A DNA stretch of 64,000 nucleotides, from assembly GCA_026018925.1 (NCBI GenBank), contig JAKSZU010000026.1, positions 15,057,127 through 15,121,126 of the forward strand. Direction: 5' to 3'. Every line of letters begins with the position of its first letter. The stretch's first letter is position 1. The notes under the pieces were generated by a model. The model did not search any database. It had not been told where the DNA came from and worked only from the letters and a program-made list of their open reading frames with translations. The stretch is from Tupaia tana (taxonomy: Eukaryota > Chordata > Mammalia > Scandentia > Tupaiidae). The position numbers and the translations under genes are program-made. Of this stretch, positions 43,816-54,308 are shown in pieces.

Positions 43816-45324
43816 AAAAAAAAATCCACAGATGCCTACAGGGCCCAAGCAAGTTTCCTAAATATGAGAAACTGGTCAGGTGGAACCATGGCCCAGACAT
43901 TGTCTAGAGAAGGAAACCACCTCAGTGACAGTGGACCTATGTTGTCAGCACCTGGCATTTAAAACAAAAGCCCAAGTGGAGAGTTTTATGTGCCAAACCT
44001 TACTTTTAAGTGTTGCCAACTTATTAAAATATTTTAAACTCTTGCTGGCCACCTCCATGCCACCTTCCCATCTGCAGATTGGAAAGAGCCTGAGCACCAC
44101 CAGGGAGCAATCTGAGGGCCCCACGAATTGCTATTCTGATTCTGAGTCCTCCTTGTTTATCTTCCCACTATATCCGTTCTTCTCCCTTAGCCTTGGTCAG
44201 AGTGTGCTCGGGAGGATCTGCCTTATTTTAAAATGAACCCCTGGGGAACTTCAAGAAAGAGATATATTATTACCAAAAGGCTAGGATGAGCCTCAAGCTC
44301 ACAGGCAGTTGGTTTCTGATGGTCTTTACATTGTTTATCTCCACGAAGAGAGAAGATTGCAAGAGAAGGAAGGCTCTGTTCTCTTGCCCCTTCCCACCCT
44401 ACATCCTTCAGAACTATCTGTCCCTTGAGTAACCATATACACTCAATGAGGCTATTTTAAAAACTAGATTTTCACCACTGTCGAGCCCCTGCCACGGTCA
44501 GCTTTGCTGGGAAAATCACCTCCCACCGAATTCCTCTCTGTAGCGGGTTCTGCTAGAGCCCAATTCCCATGTGACGATGAAAACCAGCCTACTAGAGTGA
44601 CCCACTCTTCGAGGCTGACATTTAAAGAAGAGATCCCTCCCACCCTTCTTTAAGGTCGTGCCCCTTTGCTCAAAGACGGCAGGTGCCTCTGTGTGCAAAG
44701 CAAACTCAACTTTCTAGAAGTCTTCCAGCTTCTTGCTTTTTCACCCTGTTGGTAAGAAGTTGGAAATATAGTCAGTTTCCATGGTGATGGTGGCTCAGGC
44801 TAAGCAGAGAAATTAAATCCCCAGGTCAATTCAGAGCTTTAACTTCTCAACTAACACCCTTTTCTCACCCCCGCAATAAACACCAGCAAACAAGTAGCAA
44901 CTCCAGGCATCAGATTTGAAGTTGAGCTTCTTTCTGTTGTCCCTCCTCTTGCTCCCTGTGAGAAACAGAAATAAAAGAAGGGAGAGGGTCTTGAAGGATG
45001 TGATTTGGATCAGGAAGCATTTATTGAGCATCACCTGTGTGCCCGACTTCAAGATACAGAGGGGAAGTCTGAAAGAGAGAAGCCTTTCTTTCAGGCCTCC
45101 AAGGTTGTTTAGAACAAGTGATGTGTTTAAACATGCCACAGGCTGCTGAGGGCTGAGAAATCCAAAAAGTAATTTTAAAAAATGATTCTAACACGAAGGC
45201 TAGAAGGGCAGGGACAGGCAGGCTTCGTGAGCTCGTCCACTGAGGTTCAGTTCTGAAATGAATGTCAGCATGAAACAATTATGGTATTGAGAAAAAGGAT
45301 AGCTTCAGTTTTATTATTATTTAC

Positions 45325-45455
45325 CAGGGGACTATAAGAAGTTTGTGAAACATGGAATTATAGTTTGAGGTTATAGTGGTGCAAAAATCTGAAATTCATG
45401 CAGTTTTTCTATACTATTCATTTTCTATGAACTTACTGAAGATTCCTCATATTGT
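45325..45455. mobile_element. Mariner-like MITE
   Basis: GGGGACTATAAGAAGTTTGT, CATTTTCTATGAACTTACTG and AGATTCCTCATAT follow the layout of 36030-36172. Confidence 0.65.
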
Positions 45456-45456
45456 C

Positions 45457-45690
45457 TTTTTTTTTTTTAAGGTTTTTGCCATAGGGTATATGTGCTCACC
45501 AGAGAGAAAGTGAAAAATCATCCCTCCCCCCAGGGAGGGGGGGGGATGGTCACACTGCAATCCCTTTTCCATTTTCCTCTCAGGATTTTGGGTACACATG
45601 CACATGTGTCCAGCATGATTTTCAAGCCACCAGGTCTGGGACTCGAACCACAGTCAGCCACCTTAGCCACCATGCCAACTACTGGTCCAT
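45457..45690 (-). mobile_element. SINE-A copy near altered acceptor
   Basis: Reverse: AAGGTTTTTGCCATAGGGTA, TCAGGATTTTGGGTACACAT, GGGACTCGAACCACAGTCAG, ATGCCAACTACTGGTCC. It ends 180 bp before the exon at 45871. Confidence 0.9.
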
Positions 45691-45870
45691 ATAGACAATA
45701 CAAAAATGTTAGAAACCACAGCAAACACCCCAATCCCACCGCAGTGACACAACTATCACTTTTAGTGAATTCTTTCTCACTCTTGGGTGGCAAAGTCTGA
45801 GCTGTACTTCCTGACATAATCAAAACAAAATGATACTTAAATTCCCAAATTGCTGCTTTTACCCCTACGG

Positions 45871-45995
45871 ATCCAGCAAGGTTGGTCCGGACAGAGTCAG
45901 TCCCATGCGACATCAACAATCCTCTACGGAAGCCACCCCGGTATTCGGACCTGCACATCAGTCAGACGCTCCCCAAAACCAATAAAATCAACAAG
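45871..45995 (+). CDS. KSR2: KSR2 exon: 14-3-3/RTESVP segment, acceptor altered
   Basis: This 125-nt exon enters in phase 1 and leaves in phase 0, with donor CAAG|GTAAGG. It encodes DPARLVRTESVPCDINNPLR and then KPPRYSDLHISQTLPKTNKI and NK. RTESVP corresponds to the phosphoserine 14-3-3 site of KSR1 (Ser392) and its KSR2 counterpart. The start is placed by protein similarity, from my memory of mammalian KSR2 having Gly-Asp-Pro-Ala at this junction. The two intron bases before it (45869-45870) are GG, not the obligatory AG. The nearest AG is at 45874-45875; using it would begin the exon at 45876, stay in frame and lose Asp-Pro. Either the base is a sequence error or variant, or this allele uses the downstream acceptor. 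A SINE ends 180 bp upstream. Confidence 0.9.
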
Positions 45996-46877
45996 GTAAG
46001 GCTGAGCTGGGTGTGTGGGGCTGGCACGGCCAGGTGAGGGGCAGGAGGGGAGGGATGGATGTGGGAGGATGACCTTCACCTCCTAGCACCTCTTCCCCCC
46101 AGGGCTCTCCTAAATCTCTGTAGTTAGTGTTGAGTAAAGCTTGGTTGTGGACATTGGTGATCAGTGGAGGGATGCATGTGCCAGGACTCTAAATGAGGGC
46201 CCATGGGAATGAGAATGAATGTGTTGAGGAGGGTGTGATAGGAATAGGAGGAATGACTGAAAGGAAGTTTCCTTAGCTTTTCAGATCTACCTACTTTGCT
46301 CTGTGAGATGTTTCACTGTCTGCCCAGATCAGTTTTGCAGATGTACTGGGCTTTCCAACACATCTGTTGAATCAAACCACCAAGGGATGGGAGTCTATTC
46401 CTGTGCTTCTGGTGGTGACTGGGTGGATGGTTAACTTCAGGGGCCTTGAACTCTGAGATACAACTAGTCAGTTTCTGCCCTTAGGCAGATGGTCAGCCAT
46501 GAGTTCCTTTGTACGTCTTTCTTTCCATTATGATCTAGAAATTTCCAGAGTGATTTCCATATCCTTTGTTTGGTCTGTTGGTGGGGCTGTATCAAAGCCA
46601 TCCCAGAGACACTTCCAGCCCCATAGTAGGAGGCAAAGTTTACACATGCCAGCAGGTGATTTCCCAAGCTCCACAGGCCTTCATGCACTGTGGTAAGATG
46701 GATAAAATGGGGATCTACTTTCCCAGGATGGGGGAGATAACTGACCTGTGTTCAGGTCCCAAAGAAATATCATGATAACCATTGGTCTTCCATTAGCCAG
46801 ACACAATATTGCTTCTCTGCATAGACTAGAGAGAAGATCACCCCCTCCCCAACCCATTCGCAGCAGCCAGAGTGATT

Positions 46878-47138
46878 TTTTTTTTTTTATAGGTTTTTGC
46901 CATAGGGTACGCTTGAGCTCACTGGAGAGAGACAGAGAGAAACAGAGGGAGGGAAAAATGAGAAATCACCTCTCCAGGGGGAATGGCCCTGCCACAATCC
47001 CTTCTCCATTCTCTCAGGTGTCTGGGCACACATGAATAAGTGCCTGGCGTGATTTTCAAGCTGCTGGGTCCAGGACTCAAACCACTGTCAGCCATGTGGG
47101 AATCTAGTGCCTTAACCACCATGCCACCTGCTGGTCCA
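46878..47138 (-). mobile_element. SINE-A copy, older of the serial pair
   Basis: Reverse and full-length: GTTTTTGCCATAGGGTACGC, GGACTCAAACCACTGTCAGC, ATGCCACCTGCTGGTCC. It has more substitutions than its neighbour. Confidence 0.94.
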
Positions 47139-47152
47139 CCAGAGTGATTCTT

Positions 47153-47422
47153 TTTTTTTTTTTTTCTTTTTTTTGGAGAGGTGTTTGCTATAGGGCGCGT
47201 GCGCTCGCCAGACAGACAGAGAGACATAGAGATAGAAAGCGAGAAATCACCCCCAGAGGGGATGGCCACACCGCAATCCCTTCTCCTCCATTCTCCTCTT
47301 GGAATCTTGGGCATGCACGCACACATGCCCGGTGTGAGTTTAAGCCACCGGGTCCAGGACTCGAACCGCGGTCGACTACGTGGGAGTCCAGCGACATAGC
47401 CATTACACTAACTGCTGGTCCC
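47153..47422 (-). mobile_element. SINE-A copy, young, inserted in older copy's TSD
   Basis: Reverse: GGGCGCGTGCGCTCGCCAGA, ACTCGAACCGCGGTCGACTA, AGCGACATAGCCATTACACT. Flanked by a 17-bp duplication (47136-47152, 47423-47439). Confidence 0.96.
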
Positions 47423-47787
47423 CCACCAGAGTGATTCTTAATGAATGTAATTTGAATTGTATCATTTTCTGCTTAAAAACCGTCATCAAATGGCTTTCTG
47501 TTGGTTTTAGAGAACAAATCAGATTCTTTCCTGTAGTTCACAAAGCCATGCATAATTTGGTCCCTCCTCCCATCTCTGACCTATCTTTCTGTGTCTCCCA
47601 GCAAAGCTCATATGTTTTTCTTCTCTCCTTCTATCACCAAGTTTTTACTATTGAATCTCAGAGTCTGTGAGCCAAGAGTTGGGACAGAGCACAGAAGGGA
47701 TGGTTTGTCTCTACTCCATGATGTCTGGGAACTCGACTAGGAAAACATACATTTAAGAGCTAGAATGGAATCATCTAGAATAGGGAT

Positions 47788-47985
47788 TGACAAACTATAG
47801 TCACATCCATCCCACCACCTGTTTCAGTGAATAAAATTTTATTAGAACACAGCCACACCCATATCGTATGTAGCTGCTTTTGAGCAATAATGGCAGAATT
47901 GAATAGCTGTGACAGAGATTACGTGGCCTGTAAAGACTAAAATATTTACTGTCCAAACCTTTAAGGTTTGCTGATCTTTGATCTA
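47788..47985. mobile_element. hAT family H1 element
   Basis: AGGGATTGACAAACTATAGT, ATAAAATTTTATTAGAACAC, CTAAAATATTTACTGTCC, GGTTTGCTGATCTTTGA. Mildly shortened. Confidence 0.88.
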
Positions 47986-48299
47986 GAGCCTCTGTCTCCA
48001 CATGTGTGGTGCCTGGGCTGAAATGAGTCAAAGTCTGGGCTCAGCAATGATACCAAGTAGGGTACCTCATGTGAATTTGCCTTGTGGCTTGGACTCCCGC
48101 ACAATATGGCTGGTTCAGTGTAGTAGGGCTTCTTACCTGGTAACTCATGGCTCAAAGAGCAACTGAGTTAGCAAGCAAGGTGGAACTTTGGTAGGGTCAC
48201 TTCTGCTATGCTTCACTGATAGAAATCAATCACAAACCTGCCTAGATTCACGGGGAGGAAATATAGACCTCAACTCCTATGGGGAAGAATCCAAGGATT

Positions 48300-48430
48300 T
48301 ATAGCCCTGTTTTATGCCCATGGGGAGCAATAAAAACACCCACCTCAGAGAGCTGTTGTGGGTATGAAATTAAACAATCAAAATGTAAAGGCATTTAGTG
48401 TCCGTTCCTGACACACAGTAAATGTCCAGG
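48300..48430 (+). mobile_element. MIR 3' part
   Basis: CACCTCAGAGAGCTGTTGTG and CCTGACACACAGTAAATGTC. Confidence 0.7.
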
Positions 48431-49069
48431 ACATTCTAGCTACTACTGTCAGCTTAAATCTTGGTGCCTCTAATCAAAATGTCAGGCTGGGTTCACTTTT
48501 CTTTTGTTATTTGAAAAAGATGTAGTTCTCTAGGAGAGATTCTCCACCACTGAGAAGCCTGAGGGGGCTTAAATGGTGAGGCTCCTGGTAAGTAACTGTG
48601 CATCGCATCCTTTCCTTTGTGATATCTTGAGAGGCGAGGAGCAAGATGCTACCTTGAAACCTTTGTCTCTGGCTTTACAGACGCAAGAGCCTCTTGGTGT
48701 CAGATGGGACAGAAACACGGGTCAGATGGATCAGTGACTATGACCTTGTTCTGCTTGTCTGCCAGCAGGAGAATTTGATAAGGGAAATAAATTAACCTCT
48801 ATTTAGAAAGCAGCTCTGACATAAAGGCAGACAGGATCTATCACAGGACTGGGCTATTTTTTCCCCTCTTTCTCTTCTCACTGGCTTCACTCAAATTTTT
48901 TTTGTCAGGCAATGATGTGGTTAGTGCAATAGATTTCTAAGCCAATTTGGCCTGAAGATATCCTTTTCATTCTTCTTTATCTCCTCTCTTGTCCAGCGAA
49001 GTCAGGGCAGGTTCATAGAAGCCTTGCCTTTTTCACTTAGCTCAGTGGTAAGAGTGTGAATTTTTGAAT

Positions 49070-49210
49070 TATTGATTGCAACTCAGCTCCTTTACTTGCT
49101 ATGTGACTGTGGGAAAGAACTTTCAAGACCTATCTGCCTTAGTTTTCCCTTCTGTAAAATGAGTAGTATAAAAGGAGACATTATTGGGGTTGTAGAAAGG
49201 AACAGATATG
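49070..49210 (+). mobile_element. MIR
   Basis: ACTTGCTATGTGACTGTGGG and TTAGTTTTCCCTTCTGTAAA. Confidence 0.8.
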
Positions 49211-49261
49211 TGATATATAGAGAGAGGATTTAGTTCATCACTGGATACTCAGGGCATGGAA

Positions 49262-49590
49262 GTAACTTGATGATGTAAAAAGTAGAGGAGAAGAGGAGGA
49301 GGAAGAGGAAGGGGAACAAAAGGTGGCACATGAGGAAGAAAGAAAAGGAAGAAGGAGAAAAGAGCAGAAGGAAGAGAAGGAAGAAGGAGGAGGAGGAAAA
49401 GGAATTGGTAGAGGAAAAGGAGAAGAGAAAATAGGAGAAGAAGGAAAGAGAAGAAAAAGGAGAAAAGGAATGGAGGAAGATGGGAATATGAGTAGGTGGA
49501 GGAGGATAGAGAGGATAAAGGGGCATGGAGGGTGAGAGATGGGTTGGAGGACTATAGAGAGGGATGGAGGAAGATGGCAGTATCAAAACA
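49262..49590. repeat. Purine-rich GA/GGA tract
   Basis: About 330 bp almost entirely A and G on this strand, with irregular GGAAGAAGGAGG-type units. The apparent ORFs here on both strands are low-complexity products. Confidence 0.92.
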
Positions 49591-49952
49591 GTATCTCCCC
49601 CTTTCCTGCTGGAGCAGTGTCACAGGAAACCAGCTACAACAGAAGTTTAAATAAGAGCCATGGTCTCATAATACTCAAGGGTCCAAGCTTCAATTGAAAA
49701 TTACTTGTCATATGAAAAACCAGGAAGATCTCAAACTGAGTAGATAGAGGTCAACTCTGAGATGGCTGAGATTTTAGAATTATCTGACAACAATTTAAAA
49801 GCTTTCATTGTAAAAAGAAAAAATAACTTCAATAAGGAGTTATAAACATTCTTGAAGCCAGTGAAAAAATAGAAAGTCCCTGCAAAGAAAGAAAAAGTAT
49901 AAGCAAAGAATCAAAAGATTAAGAAAGAAAAAAAAAGAATCAGAAGATAGAG

Positions 49953-50186
49953 AGGGCCAGCAGATGATGTGGTGGTTAAGGAGGTAGATAACACATGGCT
50001 GACTCCAGTGTTCAATTCCCAGATCCATACACATCGAGTATATGTGTGTGTGTATGCTCAAAATCCTGGGAGAAGAATGGGGGAGAAGGGATTGTAATGA
50101 GACCATCTCCCCAGGGGATGATTTCTCACTTTTTCTCTCTCTGTCTCTCTCTGGTGAGCATATGTGCACTATGGCAAAACTAAGAA
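49953..50186 (+). mobile_element. SINE-A copy in L1
   Basis: GAGGGCCAGCAGATGATGTG, GGGGGAGAAGGGATTGTAAT, TGATTTCTCACTTTTTCTCT, GTGCACTATGGCAAAACT. Confidence 0.9.
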
Positions 50187-50319
50187 AGAAAAGCATATAA
50201 AAATTTTAGAGCATACAACTCTAAAATGCAATAGCCAATATAAAAACTGAGTGGGTAGGCTCAATAACAGAATGAAAGGAGCAGAGAAAAGAATATGTGA
50301 ACTTAAAGATGGAACAAAA

Positions 50320-50562
50320 GGGGACCAGCAGATGGCATAGTGGTTATGGTGCTGGACTGCCACATAGTCGACTGTGGTTTGAGTCCCAGATCCAGCTGCT
50401 TGAAGCTCACACTAGACACGCGTATGTGTGCCCAAAATCCCAAGAGGAGAATGGAAGAGATGGGACTGTGGCATGGCCATTCCCCCTAAGGGGTGGTTTC
50501 TCACTTTCTGTCTCTCTGGTGAGTGCACGTGCTCTATAGCAAAAATATCTCTCTAAAAAAAT
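50320..50562 (+). mobile_element. SINE-A copy in L1
   Basis: GGGGACCAGCAGATGGCATA, GTGGTTATGGTGCTGGACTG, CACATAGTCGACTGTGG, GCTCTATAGCAAAAATATCT. The head is intermediate between the old and young types. Confidence 0.93.
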
Positions 50563-51256
50563 AATAGAACAATAGAAGTTATATTTAGAGAAAAATATAC
50601 TGGAAAAAAAATGAGCACAGGATCCAGGAGCCTTAGATCCAGTGTTGGTGTAAAAGATCTAACACTAATGTCCTTGGAGCCTGGAAGGATAGGATAAAGA
50701 GAGCAGGGCAAAAACTTCTCTAACTAGTCAAAAGACATAAACCTACAGGTCTGAGAGTTTCAGCAAATCCCAAACAAGATAAACTCAAAGAAGTCCATGC
50801 TGGGATTCATCATGTCACACTTTGGGAAAACTAAGGACAAAGAAAAACAAAACAAAAAAAAAAAAAAAAAAAAGAAAGAAAAGCAGCAAAAGAGAAACAC
50901 TTTACTTATGGTGGGAACCATTAAAATGACAGCTAATTTCTCATCAGAAACCATGAAGGCCTGAAGAAAATGGTACATTACTATAGAGAATAAACATAAT
51001 AAGTAAATTATGTATGTTATGATGAGTGTTACAGAAAGAAAGAAAAAGTAAGATAGAGTAGTGGGGTCTTGAGTACTGGCTGGAGTCAGGGAGTTGCAAT
51101 TTTAAATATGGCTGACAGAGCAGACCACATTGCAAAGGTGATACTGAATGGATGAAGGAGCGAGATGTGTATATCTGCAGTAACAACATTTTAGGTAGAA
51201 GGAACCGCCAATGCAACCATCTTGAGGCAGAAACTTCTCTAGCATATTCCAGGTTC

Positions 51257-51958
51257 GGCGCCTTAGTTATCTGCTGCCGCCATAATAAATTAACACAAAT
51301 CTCATGGCTTCAAACACTACGCCTTTATTCATCTTACTGTTCTAGTTCTATAGGCTAGAAGAACAACTCAGTTCTATTCTATGTTTAGTTATGGAAAAAG
51401 CCAAAGTGATAGTTAAAAAAAAAAACAAAAAGCCAAAGTGAAGGTGTCAGCAGGGCTCTGTTTCTTTCTGGGGTCTCTGGACCTGAATCCACTTCTGAAC
51501 TTACTCATGTTCGCTGTGGTTGTAGGACTGAGGTCCCATTTCCTTGTTGGCTGTCCACTGAAGGCTGATTTTTGCTTCAAGATCCTTTTTCCATTTTGTA
51601 CTTTCCACACAGCCCCCTCCAGCAATAGGGGTTGAGTTCCTTGAACCTCTCTGATTTCTCCTTCTGCCACATCTCTCTGACCACAGTTGGAAAAAGTTCA
51701 CTACTTTAAAAAAAATTCATAACTTCTTATTTACATAATGCCTTCTCCACCATCCACTTCCCCCTTCCCAGTCTGTTATAAGGAATCATGGGATTAGACT
51801 GTACCTACCTACATGATCCAGAGTAATCTCCCTAAGGTCTGTAACCTTAATCATGTCTGTGAAATCCCTTTCCCCATGTCATATAACATGTTCTCAGGTT
51901 CCAGGAATGAAGGCTTGGATGTCTTTGGGACATGGAGCATTCTGTCTACGACAATCAG
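51257..51958 (-). mobile_element. MaLR (ERVL-type) LTR, antisense
   Basis: CTTAGTTATCTGCTGCCGCC, CTCTGACCACAGTTGG, ACCTTAATCATGTCTGTGAA, CCATGTCATATAACATG, CTTGGATGTCTTTGGGACAT. Solitary LTR-like, without coding remains. Confidence 0.7.
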
Positions 51959-52016
51959 GAAGAGATGTCCAGAATGCAGTGATCAAGGGGGAGGCTGGGA
52001 AGGGTTGAAGGTTACA

Positions 52017-52044
52017 TGACAGTAACCTTCAAAGGTTACTGTCA
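52017..52044. repeat. 13-bp perfect inverted repeat
   Basis: TGACAGTAACCTT (52017-52029), loop CA, AAGGTTACTGTCA (52032-52044). A further GAAGGTTAC lies just upstream, giving alternating copies of the same core. Confidence 0.95.
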
Positions 52045-52477
52045 AAGAAGTGACAGTACAGAGTGACACACAGAGGGACTCAAGCCTTCAGGATCATGGC
52101 AAGGATGTTGTCCTTTGCTCTGAGTGCAAAGAGAAACCAACTGAGCAGAGGAGGCACGTGACTGATTGATACTGTACAAAGGATTCCTCTGTCTGGCCGC
52201 AGGGGAATAGGTGCCAGGGTATGTGTCGGGGGTAGATTGGAAGCAGAGATACCTGTTAAGGGGGCCAAAGGGAGTCACAGTGGTTTGGACCAGGCAGTAG
52301 TAATGGAGCTGAGGTTCCATGGTAGGATTCTGTTGATATTGAAGGTAGAGCCAGTGAGATTTCATTCATATGTGTGTATGTGTGTGTGTATATATGTGTG
52401 TGTGTAATTTTTAAAAATCATATTCATATATACACACATGTATGCATGTATCATATTTCTTACACATACACATAAAC

Positions 52478-52704
52478 ACATGTATGCCAGAGGGTGCATG
52501 TGCATGAGAGAGAGAGATAACCCCAGTAGGGCCTGGTCACACTGCAATCCTTTTTCCTCAGTTCTCCGTCATCAGGATATAGGAACATGTACACATGCCA
52601 GCATGTTTTTCTGGCCACCAGGGCTGAAACTTGAACCCTGGTAGGCTATGTGGAGTCTGGCTTCCTCTTCATAGAGTTAACCATTGTGCTATGGCACAGG
52701 CCCC
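52478..52704 (-). mobile_element. SINE-A copy, old
   Basis: Reverse: ATGCCAGAGGGTGCATGTGC, GCCTGGTCACACTGCAATCC, GGGCTGAAACTTGAACCCTG, TGTGCTATGGCACAGGCCCC. Confidence 0.82.
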
Positions 52705-52865
52705 AGTTTCATTTCTTGATGAATTAGATATGGGGTGGAATACAGTGGACTCAAGGGTAGTGCCCAAGTGCTCAGTCTGAAAGGTGAGGTTGCTGTCAAC
52801 AGAAATGAACAGGTCTGTGGTGGGACAGGATGGGAGCACAATTGAGATTTGAATTTTGGACATGT

Positions 52866-53092
52866 TGAGTGTGATTTTTTCTTCTTTTTTCACAGTTTGC
52901 TATATAGAGAAAGCATCCCTAGCAGGGATGGCTATGTTGCAATCCCTTCTCCTCCATTCTCCTCTCAGGATTTTGGCACACATGCACATGTGCCCTGCAT
53001 GATTTCAAGCTGCTTGGTCCAGGACTCGATCCGTGAAGTTGTGGTCCATGTGGGATCTAGCTACCTTAAATTGCACACCACCTGTTGGCCTG
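52866..53092 (-). mobile_element. SINE-A copy, old
   Basis: Reverse: GCAATCCCTTCTCCTCCATT, CTCTCAGGATTTTGGCACAC, CCAGGACTCGATCCGTGAAG, CACCACCTGTTGGCC. It has a shortened purine tract. Confidence 0.85.
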
Positions 53093-53385
53093 AGGGTGAA
53101 ATTCTTTAACATATCCAACAAATGTCAAGGAGACTGAGAATGAGCCCTGGTGCACTTCAATGTTAATAGGTCATGGAGACAAGGAAGAGCAAGAGAAGGG
53201 GATTGGGAAGGGGTGACCAGTGAGCAGAAGGAAAACCAGGAGAGTATTGGGTTCTAGAAGTCAAGTGAAGAAGGTTTTTCACAGAGAAAGGAGTGACCAA
53301 GTGTGCCAAAACTACACAAGTGGCTGATGGGTGGCTCTAGCTATGGGGAGAATACCAGGGACTATGTTTAAGAGTAGGGTCAGGC

Positions 53386-53718
53386 CCAACCAGTGGCATG
53401 GTGGTTGAAGTGGCTGGATCCTACATGACAAACTGCACAGTTCAAGTCCTGGACCCGGCAGCTTGAAAAACACCAGGCGTGAGGGAGGGGAGATATGGGT
53501 GTGTAGGAGTGTGGGTATGCACGTGTGCACCCAAAATCCCCAAAGGAAGAAGAGATGGAGAAGAAGGGATTGTGGCATGACTATTCCCACAGGGGTGGTA
53601 TTTTCTCACTCTCTTTCTCTCTTTCTTTCTCTCTTTCTTTCTCTCTCTCTGTCTCTTTCTTGCACTCTCTCCTTCTCCAGTAAGCACATGCACCCTCTAG
53701 CCAATTTTTTTAAAAAAG
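53386..53718 (+). mobile_element. SINE-A copy with expanded CT tract
   Basis: GGCCCAACCAGTGGCATGGT, GGACCCGGCAGCTTGAAAAA, ACCCAAAATCCCCAAAGG, an extended CTTT/CTCT tract at 53609-53680, AGCACATGCACCCTCTAGCC. Confidence 0.88.
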
Positions 53719-54308
53719 AAAAGAAGAGGAGGGTCAGAGGAGTGGTGGGTTCACCATGGCCATTGTGAGGACATGCACGTGGGTTCTAGCTTCACCCTTG
53801 CTTTAGAGCTGGTCCAAGACACGAGGAGAGACAGTGCTGCTTCCAACCGAGGCGCGAGTGAAGATGCTGAAGGCTCACTCTCATGCTCTCTCAGGACCTT
53901 TCAGTTGTTGATTCTTTAATAAACACCCAGGAGGAGAGGTGTCAGGATGGGAAGGGTACTTGGCCACCTCAGCATGGAATTTTCCAGAATCAAAGAGGCA
54001 CAGGGCAGGTGGCTGTCACCTCTGTAGTTTTCATTATGTGGTAATCTTTCACTCTGGTGTCTGAGCAGCGGACAGGCATTTGGCTCCAGAAACTGTTCCC
54101 TCCACAGCTGGATGTAACCCTGTGGGGATGATGAGGCGGGCAAGACTTTAGAAGGATCTGGTGACTGAGGGAAGGGCAAGGGTGCCTGAGGGTGCGGGGG
54201 TGGGGGCTTGTTCCTGCTCAGCTCACTCTTTGTGTCCTGTCTCTGCTTCTCTGCCTGACCCTGTCCTCTGTCCTGTGTTTGGTTTGCTTTTGTTTTTGTT
54301 TTAAACAG

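Larger units (their letters stand above)
42616..45870 (+). other. KSR2: Intron after C1 domain with non-AG 3' end
   Basis: This 3,255-bp intron starts with a good GTAAGT donor and by protein similarity ends in CCCCTACGG, lacking the final AG. It contains a hAT fragment, a MER5 element interrupted by a young SINE-A, a mariner-like fragment, and a SINE-A ending 180 bp before the exon. I see nothing recognisable in 42620-43140 and 43820-45320. Confidence 0.85.
46867..47436. repeat. Three copies of one SINE target site
   Basis: CCAGAGTGATT occurs at 46867-46877, 47139-47149 and 47426-47436; the last two share the 17-mer CCACCAGAGTGATTCTT. Each interval holds one reverse SINE-A. Confidence 0.95.
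49625..50990 (+). mobile_element. L1-type LINE fragment split by two SINE-As
   Basis: Colinear with an old mammalian L1 (or HAL1) region: TAGAATTATCTGACAACAAT, GAAAAAATAGAAAGTCCCTG, AAAGACATAAACCTACAGGT, ATTTCTCATCAGAAACCATG. The frame is destroyed. SINE-A copies at 49953 and 50320 interrupt it. Confidence 0.85.
45996..54308 (+). other. KSR2: Intron between RTESVP exon and CA4 exon
   Basis: This 8.3-kb intron contains a serial double SINE insertion (46867-47436), a hAT element, a purine-rich tract, an L1-type fragment interrupted by two SINEs, a MaLR LTR and three further SINEs. Stretches without recognised content are 45996-46860, 47985-48300, 48430-49070, 53095-53385 and 53720-54308. Confidence 0.85.
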
